From an uncultured Lachnospiraceae bacterium (GTDB lineage: Bacteria > Bacillota > Clostridia > Lachnospirales > Lachnospiraceae): 13,488 bases of DNA. The position numbers and the translations under genes are program-made. Location: assembly GCA_910577275.1 (NCBI GenBank), contig CAJTMW010000040.1, positions 1-13,488 of the forward strand, written 5' to 3'. The notes under the pieces were generated by a model. The model saw only the letters and a list, made by a program, of their open reading frames with translations. It was not told the origin of the DNA and made no database searches. Of the stretch, positions 7,128-13,488 are shown one piece after another (positions within the stretch are counted from its first letter, which is position 1; each line of letters starts with the position of its first letter).

Positions 7128-10100
7128 TCATGACATAAAATCAAACAAACTCATCTGGACAGCCTTTTCCGTTTCGTTATCTTTCGTCTTTTCCGGGCGT
7201 TCCCATCTCGCGTTTTCTTCCGGAATTTCCTGTAAAAAGCGGGAATATTCCTGTCCGCATACCAGAATTAGTTCTTCTTCGGCCCGTGTCATGCCCACAT
7301 AGCACAGGCGGCGTTCTTCTTCCAGGGAAGCGGCTGTGTCTGCGCTTCCAAATTCCAGAGGAAAGCGCCCTTTGTCCATGCCGTAAAGAAAGACCACCGG
7401 GAATTCCAGACCTTTGGAGCCGTGGAGGGTCATCAGTGTTACCGCATCTGCGGTGAATTTTCTGCCTCCGTTCCGCCTTACGTCCCCGTCTTCTCCGAAG
7501 GTAAGGGTATGGAGAAAGTCTTCCATGGTGGGATAAAGGACTGACATATCTGTCAGTTTTTTGGCGGCATCTTTATTTTCAAAGCGCATATCCTCAAACC
7601 ATTCTTCCAGAAGCTTCATGGGGCGGGCTTTCTTAATTTTCTTTCGATACTTTTCGTTAAGGAGCGTAAATTGCTCCTCCGGGGATTCCGTCAGCCAGCG
7701 GGAAAGCAGTTTTTGGCACAGCGCCGCTGCCGTTTCTTCATGGGGATAGAGGGCATGGTAGAAGAAATACAGTGTAGCGCGTATCTCCCGCTCTGTCAGG
7801 AAATCCTCCCGCCCGGCCACCTGATAGGGGATTCCCTCCTGCTTAAGGCACTTCTCAAGCAGAGCGGCCTGCCTGTGAGTCCGGTAGAGTATGGCGATAT
7901 CCGCAAAGCCCCGGATGGGGCGTTCGCCGTCCTTGCCGCTTTCCTCAGTATCCAGCATATCAATGCCGCCAATCTGGCGGTTGATTTCTTTCACCACAAA
8001 GATGGCTTCCCGTCGTTCGTCTTCCGCAGACACGATGCGGAGATGGCGTCTGCCCCTCTTTATGGCAGTTATCTTCCGCTCGCCGCCCTCGTTATGGGAA
8101 ATCACGCCAAGGGCTGCCTGTAGAATATCCGGTGCGGAGCGGTAGTTTTCCTCCAGCCGTATGGTAATAAGGCCGGGATATTCTGCGGACAGGGACTGGA
8201 AAATACCGGGATTACAGCCGCGGAAGCCGTAAATGGACTGGTCCGGGTCTCCAATCACAAATAATTCCTGACCGCCGCGCCCCCATTCTCTCATAAGCCG
8301 GTATTGCAGGGGATTGATGTCCTGAAATTCGTCAATTAGCAGGTAGGAAAAGCATTTCCGCTCCCCGGCATTTTCGGGAAGCTCCGCAAGCATTTTTAAG
8401 GTCTCCAGAAGAAGGTCGTCATAATCCATTGCGCCGGATTCCAGAAGCAGCTTTTGATAAAATTCATATATGCGTCTGTTTTTTTCGTCGGCCGGTATTA
8501 CCCCGTTTTTTACCCGGGAAAGCTCCCGGAGAAATGCGGAGGGGGATTCTTTTCTCTCGAATTCACGGAGGGCTTTTTCCGCCAGCTCGGTTTGAAGTCC
8601 GGCGTCCGCAATGAGAAAGGAAAGTCCGGCGTCCATCAGGAAACGGTTGCAGATGGCATGAAAGGTTCCAATCTGGACAGCGTTCTTTCCGGCAGATTTT
8701 CCGTGAGGCCCTTTCTGATTTCCCGGCAGATTTTCCCCATCCATTCTGGCGCGCATTTCTTCCGCGGCTTTGTTGGTGAAGGTTACTGCGGTGATTTCCT
8801 CCGGGGAAACCCCGCGTTCCGCCAGAAGGTGATGCAGTCTGGCAATCAGCGTTCTGGTTTTTCCGGTGCCGGGCCCGGCAATAACCGCGATGCTGCGTCC
8901 GGATTGCCTGACTGCTTCCTGCTGTCGCGCATTCAGGCCGCCGGTGGGAAGCGGTAAGGAATTCAGACCGTCGGCGGGCAGCGTTAAGGCATTCGGACTG
9001 TCGGCGGATGGAAGGGACTTAACGGACAGTTGCCCTTTTTCCGGCCGCCCGGCCGACTCCGACCCGGAAACTCCTTCTTTTTCGGACGGAGCCTTTTGGG
9101 CAGGGGCATCTGCCTTGTTGCCGTCCGTACTTTCCGACTGATTATCCGCCGGTTTTGCGCTTTTTAGCGCCTGAAGCTCTGCTTCCGTAAAAAGGGACAT
9201 CTGTCCCTGCAAACTGCTGATGTCTTCCGGGGTAAGAAGGCTGATTTTTCCGTATTCTCCGTCAAAGCCCGGTGTGCGTTCCACATGGCCTTTCCGAAGT
9301 CTGTCAATTCCCTCCGCAATGAGAGGGCCTGCCTCTTTCCGAATGTCCTCGATGGGAACTTCACGTAAAATAGAGAATTCGGGGCCGAGGACGGCAGTCA
9401 GGTGTTCGTACTGTGCCATGGCCTTTTTCCCGGCGGAGGAGATTCCTGTGGATGCGCCGATTACCTCCAAAAGAGGAACAATGCTTTCAAAGGGGCGGCC
9501 TGCGGGCAGGACATAGCCTTCCTCGCGGTCCGCCAGCTGTTCCACGCGGTTTAGCACGCCGATGGTAATTTTTTTCCCGCATACAGGGCACTTGTTCCCG
9601 TACTTGACAGTTTCGGAAGGGCTGATGCAAAGACCGCATTTCCTGTGGCCGTCAAAGTGATATTTTCCCTCCTCGGGGAAAAATTCGATGGTGCTTGCCA
9701 GACCATTTCCCTTTTGGATAGCACCGGCAAGTCCCTCATAGGACAATTCTATGTCAAACAAATTCGCTTCTCTGCCCAGTCTGGCAGGCGAATGGGCGTC
9801 GGAATTGGAGATGAGCTGGAAGCGGTCCAATGCGCTCACCCGCCAGTTCATGGGCGGGTCGGAGGAAAGTCCTGTTTCCAGGGCATGGATATGGGGGGTT
9901 AAATCTTCGAAGCATTCCTCTATATTATCAAATCCCGAAAAAGCGCCGAACAGGGAAAAATGAGGCGTCCAGATATGGGCAGGCACATAAATCCCCTGGG
10001 GGGTGGTTTCCAGCATGATTTCCAGCAAATCCCGGCAGGGAATCCCAAGGATGGGACGGCCGTCGGAATGGATATTTCCTATCAGCTCCAAACGTCTTGC

Positions 10101-10445
10101 CAGCGCTTCCGCGGCATCAAGGCCGGGCAGAAGCAGGAGGCTGTGTACCTTTCGCACCCGGTCCCCTTTTTTATAGATAGAGCTGATTTCCCCGGTCACA
10201 ACAAAGCGCGGACGGCGGGAGGATGCGCCCTCCAGCCGGTATTCCTTTTTGAGCACATACAATCCGTCCTCCGCCGGTTCCAGCTTTTCCGCCAGTTCTT
10301 CCCGCCATGCAGGATGGGTAAAATCACCTGTTCCAATGATATCGATTCCCTTTTTTCCGGCCCACATATCCAGATATTCCGGTGTGCAGTCCCGGCTGGT
10401 GGCCCGGGAATATCTGGAATGGATATGCAAATCTCCTATGTACAT
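7128..10445 (-). CDS. Endonuclease Q-like PHP nuclease fused to a UvrD-type DNA helicase
   Basis: A 1105-residue fusion. Residues 1 to about 415 resemble endonuclease Q, which nicks DNA 5' of deaminated bases: PHP motifs DLHIHS (H7, H9), GTGDFTH (D41, H44), SNSDAHSP (D216, H218), and a zinc ribbon with C270, C273, C286 and C289. A low-complexity linker (about 420-505) follows. Residues about 505-1090 are a superfamily 1 helicase: LNARQQEAV Q-motif, Walker A GPGTGKT (524-530), Walker B DEFQD (705-709), GDPDQSIYGFRG, ENYRSAPDI, TLHGSKGLEF, and YVGMTRAEEE. QMSLF occurs at 415-419 and 1097-1101, resembling the QLxLF sliding-clamp motif. ATG 10445 is preceded by GAGG at 10452-10455. All catalytic motifs appear intact, so both activities are expected. 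The likely role is repair of uracil, hypoxanthine or xanthine in DNA; the coupling of nicking to unwinding is inferred. Confidence 0.92.
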   Translation of the reverse strand: MYIGDLHIHSRYSRATSRDCTPEYLDMWAGKKGIDIIGTGDFTHPAWREELAEKLEPAEDGLYVLKKEYRLEGASSRRPRFVVTGEISSIYKKGDRVRKVHSLLLLPGLDAAEALARRLELIGNIHSDGRPILGIPCRDLLEIMLETTPQGIYVPAHIWTPHFSLFGAFSGFDNIEECFEDLTPHIHALETGLSSDPPMNWRVSALDRFQLISNSDAHSPARLGREANLFDIELSYEGLAGAIQKGNGLASTIEFFPEEGKYHFDGHRKCGLCISPSETVKYGNKCPVCGKKITIGVLNRVEQLADREEGYVLPAGRPFESIVPLLEVIGASTGISSAGKKAMAQYEHLTAVLGPEFSILREVPIEDIRKEAGPLIAEGIDRLRKGHVERTPGFDGEYGKISLLTPEDISSLQGQMSLFTEAELQALKSAKPADNQSESTDGNKADAPAQKAPSEKEGVSGSESAGRPEKGQLSVKSLPSADSPNALTLPADGLNSLPLPTGGLNARQQEAVRQSGRSIAVIAGPGTGKTRTLIARLHHLLAERGVSPEEITAVTFTNKAAEEMRARMDGENLPGNQKGPHGKSAGKNAVQIGTFHAICNRFLMDAGLSFLIADAGLQTELAEKALREFERKESPSAFLRELSRVKNGVIPADEKNRRIYEFYQKLLLESGAMDYDDLLLETLKMLAELPENAGERKCFSYLLIDEFQDINPLQYRLMREWGRGGQELFVIGDPDQSIYGFRGCNPGIFQSLSAEYPGLITIRLEENYRSAPDILQAALGVISHNEGGERKITAIKRGRRHLRIVSAEDERREAIFVVKEINRQIGGIDMLDTEESGKDGERPIRGFADIAILYRTHRQAALLEKCLKQEGIPYQVAGREDFLTEREIRATLYFFYHALYPHEETAAALCQKLLSRWLTESPEEQFTLLNEKYRKKIKKARPMKLLEEWFEDMRFENKDAAKKLTDMSVLYPTMEDFLHTLTFGEDGDVRRNGGRKFTADAVTLMTLHGSKGLEFPVVFLYGMDKGRFPLEFGSADTAASLEEERRLCYVGMTRAEEELILVCGQEYSRFLQEIPEENARWERPEKTKDNETEKAVQMSLFDFMS
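8931..9015. repeat. Imperfect 30-bp tandem repeat in the fusion linker
   Basis: Three consecutive units begin ATTCAGGCCG (8931), ATTCAGACCG (8961) and ATTCGGACTG (8991). The first two agree at 24 of 30 bases; the third decays after its first part. They encode, on the minus strand, ten-residue units of the type LPxxGLN, just before the helicase domain. The repeat is in frame and probably reflects slippage expansion of a flexible linker. Confidence 0.7.
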
Positions 10446-10481
10446 TTTAACCTCGTTTCTTCTGTGGTTTTACTTTGCTTA

Positions 10482-10529
10482 AGTATATGCCTGTCTTATC
10501 AGTATATCTGATTTTGCTTTTGAATACAA
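10482..10529 (-). promoter_or_regulatory. Candidate promoter of the EndoQ-helicase gene
   Basis: On the minus strand, TTGTAT (10524-10529) and TATACT (10501-10506) are separated by exactly 17 bases. A second TATACT (10482-10487), inside CATATACTTA, is an alternative -10 closer to the gene. The -35 match is only three of six bases, so this is tentative. The 97-bp gap to the hemerythrin stop contains no visible terminator, so read-through from that gene is also possible. Confidence 0.35.
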
Positions 10530-10542
10530 TATTCAGCGCGGG

Positions 10543-11424
10543 TCATCCCGTTTTAATACAAAATGCAAAATAACCCATTCCCGTATTAAACAGAAGATTA
10601 TAGTCAAAGTATCCGGCATAAAATGCCTGTTGGAGCTGTTCAGTCGTCATTAAGTGAATATTTTCCAATTGATACTGTGAGGAAATATGGCAGTTCATGC
10701 CAATGTGCTCTACTATCTGCTGTGCGAGCTGTCTGGTGGCGTTTATGACCAGTTTATCCACCTTTTTTAGCGGTATATTGAGCATGGAGCTTACCGCGCG
10801 CAATGCCAGACCGTTTTCAAGCACCAGAAAAATCTGTATCCGACTACCCTCATTTGACTGGTATTTCAACCGGTACACAATACTGTCTCCAAAATCTTCG
10901 CCGCCGTAATGCTCGCTGACGACTTCTATCTGCAATCTGAATATTTCTTCTATGGTAACTGCCAGCGCATCCTCCAGGACGTTCATGGCTTCTCCGGTAT
11001 TGTCGTTTCTCCATTTGTTTAAATATTTTCCCGTAATTGCGCGGTCCTCTATCGTTATATGTGCAGTCAGCCATCCAAGACAGATGCCAATAAAGTGATG
11101 GATAGATTCCTGTGAATAATTTGTATCCAATAAATCCTTTTCAAGGGCGGGGAGTGTTTTGTAGCGCATATCGTCATGAAGGCGTTTGTGCAGCTGATAG
11201 CCCTTATAGTCAATGGACTGCATATATGCTTCCTCGTCGGTAAAGTGCTCTATAGCATAACGTTTAAAGTATTTGATACCTTCAGCACATGCCCACTGTC
11301 CATTATTTTCATTTTGGCTTAAATCGATTAGTTTGTGAACAATTGAAAAAAGTTTCCGGTGTGCATTGTCGATGGAATCAACTCCGATGTTAAAATTTTT
11401 ATTCCATTCTACTTCCTTTGCCAT
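10543..11424 (-). CDS. Bacteriohemerythrin fused to a degenerate CheX-like domain
   Basis: A 293-residue soluble protein. Residues 1 to about 135 are a hemerythrin four-helix bundle that binds a di-iron centre and oxygen. The full ligand set is present: H22, H60 and E64 (HxxxE), H79 and H83 (HxxxH), H122 and D127 (HxxxxD), with the usual N-terminal W-N and IGVDSID. Residues about 175-293 resemble CheX/CheC-type domains, with FLVLENGLALRAVSSMLNI and a helix RQLAQQIVEHIG. In active CheX this helix carries ExxN, the phosphatase residues; here the matching positions look like Q232 and Q235, so phosphatase activity seems lost. I infer an oxygen- or redox-responsive adaptor. The hemerythrin call is firm, the CheX-like call is moderate. 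The ribosome binding site (CTGGAA) is weak. It is divergent from the MarR-MATE operon and upstream of the fusion gene. Confidence 0.85.
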   Translation of the reverse strand: MAKEVEWNKNFNIGVDSIDNAHRKLFSIVHKLIDLSQNENNGQWACAEGIKYFKRYAIEHFTDEEAYMQSIDYKGYQLHKRLHDDMRYKTLPALEKDLLDTNYSQESIHHFIGICLGWLTAHITIEDRAITGKYLNKWRNDNTGEAMNVLEDALAVTIEEIFRLQIEVVSEHYGGEDFGDSIVYRLKYQSNEGSRIQIFLVLENGLALRAVSSMLNIPLKKVDKLVINATRQLAQQIVEHIGMNCHISSQYQLENIHLMTTEQLQQAFYAGYFDYNLLFNTGMGYFAFCIKTG

Positions 11425-11456
11425 TTCCAGTTATTTCATTTATGGAGTTTGTTATA

Positions 11457-11462
11457 AGTATA
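11457..11462 (-). promoter_or_regulatory. Possible -10 element of the hemerythrin gene
   Basis: TATACT on the minus strand lies 32 bases before the start codon, inside the ten-base string CATATACTTA. The same string occurs at a similar distance (36 bases) before the EndoQ-helicase gene. No convincing -35 is seen upstream. It could be a -10 shared by both minus-strand genes or a chance match. Confidence 0.25.
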
Positions 11463-11507
11463 TGTCGAGGCATGGCGAAAGGTGTCATAAGTCATTAAAA
11501 AAGACTC

Positions 11508-11536
11508 TTGACAAATGTCCGAAATCAGACTAACAT
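11508..11536 (+). promoter_or_regulatory. Promoter of the MarR-MATE operon
   Basis: A perfect -35 TTGACA (11508-11513) is followed after 17 bases by TAACAT (11531-11536), a four-of-six -10. The left arm of a perfect inverted repeat fills the spacer and the right arm covers the expected transcription start near 11543. A bound repressor would therefore block RNA polymerase directly. Confidence 0.65.
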
Positions 11537-11558
11537 ACAAAATGTCTGATTTCGGACA
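11516..11558. promoter_or_regulatory. Paired MarR operator (15-bp perfect inverted repeat)
   Basis: TGTCCGAAATCAGAC (11516-11530) is the exact reverse complement of GTCTGATTTCGGACA (11544-11558), with 13 bases between. Each arm is itself an imperfect palindrome of the form GTCnGAwwTCnGAC (11517-11530 and 11544-11557), so two repressor dimers can be placed 27 bp apart, one on either side of the -10. It lies directly upstream of the MarR gene, which points to autoregulation, as for S. aureus mepR-mepA. Confidence 0.75.
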
Positions 11559-11582
11559 AATTTATGAGGCAGGTAGAAAGAG

Positions 11583-12035
11583 ATGGAAAAAAGGCTTTTG
11601 GAGTTCGACAACATTATGAAGGAAAACGACGATATTTACCGCTGTGCCGCCAGGACGCTGGGGCTTTCAGACAGCGCTTTCTGGATATTATATGCCTTTC
11701 GGATGGAAAAGGAAGAGCTTACGCTGAGGGAGATATGTAATGTTTTATACCAGCCCAAGCAGACGGTTCATTCCGCGCTGAAAAAGATGGAGAAGGACGG
11801 CTATATCCAGACAGAGGGAGAAATGGAGGACCGCCGCAGCAAGCGTCTTAGCCTGACAGCAAAGGGAAAACGGCTGGCAGAGGAAACGGTTGACAGAGTG
11901 ATTGCTCTTGAATGCAAAGCGTTTTCGGGAATGAGCATGGAGGAGCAGCGTTCGTTCATGGGGTTGTTCCGTAAATACACATTATTATTGAAGGAAAATA
12001 TGAAGGAATTAAATGAAAAGAAGGAGGAGGAATAA
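11583..12035 (+). CDS. MarR-family repressor of the adjacent MATE exporter
   Basis: A 150-residue DNA-binding protein. The winged helix spans about residues 30-105: ELTLREICNVLYQ, then a recognition helix KQTVHSALKKMEKDGYI, then a wing with EDRRSKRLSLTAKGKRLAEE, the typical MarR signature. The C-terminal helices (about 108-150) would serve dimerisation and end in a Lys/Glu-rich tail. Start ATG 11583 follows a purine-rich site (AGGTAGAAAGAG). The gene lies behind a TTGACA promoter with paired palindromes and its stop overlaps the MATE start by one base (TAATG), so the two are co-translated. MarR proteins of this arrangement typically release DNA on binding the drug that their exporter removes. 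The ligand is unknown. Confidence 0.93.
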   Translation: MEKRLLEFDNIMKENDDIYRCAARTLGLSDSAFWILYAFRMEKEELTLREICNVLYQPKQTVHSALKKMEKDGYIQTEGEMEDRRSKRLSLTAKGKRLAEETVDRVIALECKAFSGMSMEEQRSFMGLFRKYTLLLKENMKELNEKKEEE

Positions 12036-13366
12036 TGGCTATTCAATTATCTGACCATTTTACATACAGAAAATTATTTCGTTTTTGCCTTCCGTCCATT
12101 GTTATGATGGTATTTACCTCTATCTACGGGGTGGTTGACGGGCTTTTCGTGTCGAATTTCGTAGGAAAGGTGCCCTTTGCAGCGATTAATCTGGTTATGC
12201 CTTTCCTCATGATACTGGGCGGGTTCGGCTTCATGATAGGAACGGGCGGATGCGCCCTGGTTGCCAAAACTCTTGGGGAAAAGGATACGGAAAGGGCAAA
12301 CCGCTATTTTTCCATGCTGGTGAACCTGACGGCAGTCCTGGGTGTCATACTTTCCGTCATTGGAATTGTTTTTATGCGTCCTATATCCGTGATGCTTGGC
12401 GCAACGGAGGCAATGCTGCAGGACTGCGTCGTCTATGGCAGGGTGGTTTTGGTGTTTAACAGCGCGTTTATGCTGCAGAACGTATTTCAGTCCTTTCTGA
12501 CGGCAGCTGAAAAGCCAAAGCTGGGGCTTGCGGTCACAGTGGCGGCAGGAGTGACGAATATGGTGCTGGACGCGCTGTTTATCGCCGGATTCAGGTGGGG
12601 AGTCACGGGAGCTGCCCTGGCGACGGGAATCAGCCAGTGTGTGGGAGGGATTTTGCCTTTTATTTATTTTTTTCGGCCCAACAAGAGCCTTTTGCGGCTG
12701 GTAAGGACAGGATTTGAGGCGGATATTCTGTTAAAGGCATGCGGAAACGGCTCCTCCGAGCTGATGTCCAATATTTCGGGTTCGCTGGTCAGCATCGTAT
12801 ATAATTTTCAGCTTTTGAGATTCTCAGGAGAAAACGGCGTGGCGGCCTATGGCGTTTTGATGTATGTACAGTTTATTTTTATTGCAATTTTTATCGGCTA
12901 TACCATCGGGACAGGGCCTGTGGTGGGCTACCATTACGGAGCAGGCCATTACGATGAGCTGAAGAATCTGCTGAAAAAGAGTTTTCTGCTGATGGGAACG
13001 GCGGGAATTGTGATGATGCTTCTCTCCCGCGGGCTGGCGCGTCCCCTGGCTGCCATTTTTGTGGGGTATGACGCGGAACTGCTTGCCATGACGGTTCATG
13101 CGTTTAAGCTGTTCTCCTTTTCGTTTATTCTGGCCGGGTTTAATATTTTTACGTCTTCCTTTTTTACGGCCCTTAGCAACGGCGGGATTTCGGCGGCGAT
13201 TTCCTTTTTGCGGACGCTGGTGTTTCAGCTGCTGTCGGTATTGCTTTTGCCGCTTGTGCTGGGGCTTGACGGCATCTGGTGGGCGATTACGGTTGCGGAG
13301 GCGTTTGCGTTTGTGATTTCCGTGGGATTTCTGGCGGCGAAGAGGGGGAGGTATCATTATATGTGA
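12035..13366 (+). CDS. MATE-family multidrug exporter, MepA-like
   Basis: A cation-coupled (Na+ or H+) efflux pump of the inner membrane. The 443 residues give about 12 membrane segments in two MatE halves, near the usual family length. The N-terminal half shows a signature found in MepA-like Firmicute proteins: DGLFVSNFVGK, LVMPFLMILGGFGFMIGTGG and the loop KTLGEKDTERANR. A strong AAGGAGGAGG site (12021-12030) precedes the ATG, which overlaps the MarR stop by one base. The protein ends RGRYHYM, a basic-aromatic tail that I take as a natural terminus, so the gene seems complete despite a recombinase starting 74 bp later. Substrate unknown; a drug, dye or metabolite sensed by the MarR partner is likely. 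Confidence 0.93.
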   Translation: MAIQLSDHFTYRKLFRFCLPSIVMMVFTSIYGVVDGLFVSNFVGKVPFAAINLVMPFLMILGGFGFMIGTGGCALVAKTLGEKDTERANRYFSMLVNLTAVLGVILSVIGIVFMRPISVMLGATEAMLQDCVVYGRVVLVFNSAFMLQNVFQSFLTAAEKPKLGLAVTVAAGVTNMVLDALFIAGFRWGVTGAALATGISQCVGGILPFIYFFRPNKSLLRLVRTGFEADILLKACGNGSSELMSNISGSLVSIVYNFQLLRFSGENGVAAYGVLMYVQFIFIAIFIGYTIGTGPVVGYHYGAGHYDELKNLLKKSFLLMGTAGIVMMLLSRGLARPLAAIFVGYDAELLAMTVHAFKLFSFSFILAGFNIFTSSFFTALSNGGISAAISFLRTLVFQLLSVLLLPLVLGLDGIWWAITVAEAFAFVISVGFLAAKRGRYHYM

Positions 13367-13440
13367 GGAGTGGCGACGGTCCGCACCGGGCATAATCTTA
13401 ACTGTAAGCAACACCTATATTGACGCAGGAGGATATGCAC

Positions 13441-13488
13441 ATGAATGATTACAGCAAAATCACAGCCCTTTACTCCCGCCTATCCGTG
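13441..13488 (+). CDS. Large serine recombinase, N-terminal fragment (runs off the window)
   Basis: Only the first 16 codons are present: MNDYSKITALYSRLSV. The string ITALYSRLSV matches the N terminus of large serine recombinases (Tn4451 TnpX/Tn5397 TndX-like) in clostridial integrative elements, where the serine of YSRLS is the catalytic nucleophile (here probably S12). A strong AGGAGG (13427-13432) lies 8 bases before the ATG. Such enzymes excise and insert elements by double-strand exchange at a two-base core. Whether the gene is complete, and which element it belongs to, lies outside the window. The call rests on a short but distinctive motif. Confidence 0.75.
   Translation, partial: MNDYSKITALYSRLSV

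Noticed and set aside
8454..8957. Plus-strand open frame (167 codons) opposite the helicase
   Set aside because: It is antisense to the Walker A region; composition and the lack of a start signal mark it as a shadow of the GC-biased real gene.
9960..10511. Plus-strand open frame (183 codons) opposite the EndoQ part
   Set aside because: It is antisense to conserved PHP codons, has no ribosome binding site and its product shows no recognisable motif.
12824..13414. Long minus-strand open frame (196 codons) opposite the MATE gene
   Set aside because: Its product is extremely rich in Arg, Lys, His and Gln with no domain, as expected from the complement of a hydrophobic membrane protein gene.
13367..13440. 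Truncation of the MATE gene by element insertion
   Set aside because: Length (443 residues), full set of membrane segments and the typical basic-aromatic C terminus indicate a complete gene.

Overview
The window looks like chromosomal DNA of a gut-type Lachnospiraceae or other Clostridia (Firmicutes). The reasons are strong GGAGG-type ribosome binding sites, AT-rich promoters, a lipoprotein-anchored sugar ABC importer without its own ATPase, a MepR/MepA-like MarR-MATE pair, and at the right edge the start of a large serine recombinase of the kind carried by clostridial integrative elements. This placement rests on family resemblance only; no database was searched.

Layout. (1) Bases 1-172 are an AT-rich control region with a plausible sigma-A promoter and two evenly spaced palindromes of the form AAACA-N7-TGTTT. 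(2) Bases 173-7033 are one plus-strand carbohydrate-use cluster: solute-binding lipoprotein, two permeases, a cytoplasmic GH2 glycosidase, a membrane acyltransferase-like protein whose start lies inside the GH2 gene, and an ArsR-type winged-helix regulator with a large C-terminal beta-rich domain. The simplest reading is that an oligosaccharide or glycoside is imported intact, cut by GH2 in the cytoplasm, and possibly sensed by the last gene's product. (3) A short convergent gap with a GC-rich hairpin ends the cluster. (4) On the minus strand, 7128-10445 encodes a 1105-residue fusion of an endonuclease-Q-like PHP/zinc-ribbon nuclease with a UvrD-type helicase. It carries two QMSLF pentapeptides that resemble bacterial sliding-clamp binding motifs. 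(5) Also on the minus strand, 10543-11424 encodes a hemerythrin with all seven expected iron ligands, joined to a CheX-like domain that appears to lack the phosphatase residues. (6) Divergent from it, a MarR repressor and a MATE exporter form a tight operon behind a promoter with a perfect 15-bp inverted repeat around its -10 region. (7) At 13441 a serine recombinase begins and runs off the window, so a mobile-element boundary may lie in the 74 bp after the MATE gene.

The most unusual content is the EndoQ-helicase fusion with two clamp-binding-like motifs, which suggests a one-polypeptide repair machine for deaminated DNA. Next are the sugar-sensor-like ArsR fusion and the hemerythrin-degenerate CheX fusion. 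The two operator arrays (ABC operon and MarR promoter) are directly visible in the sequence.
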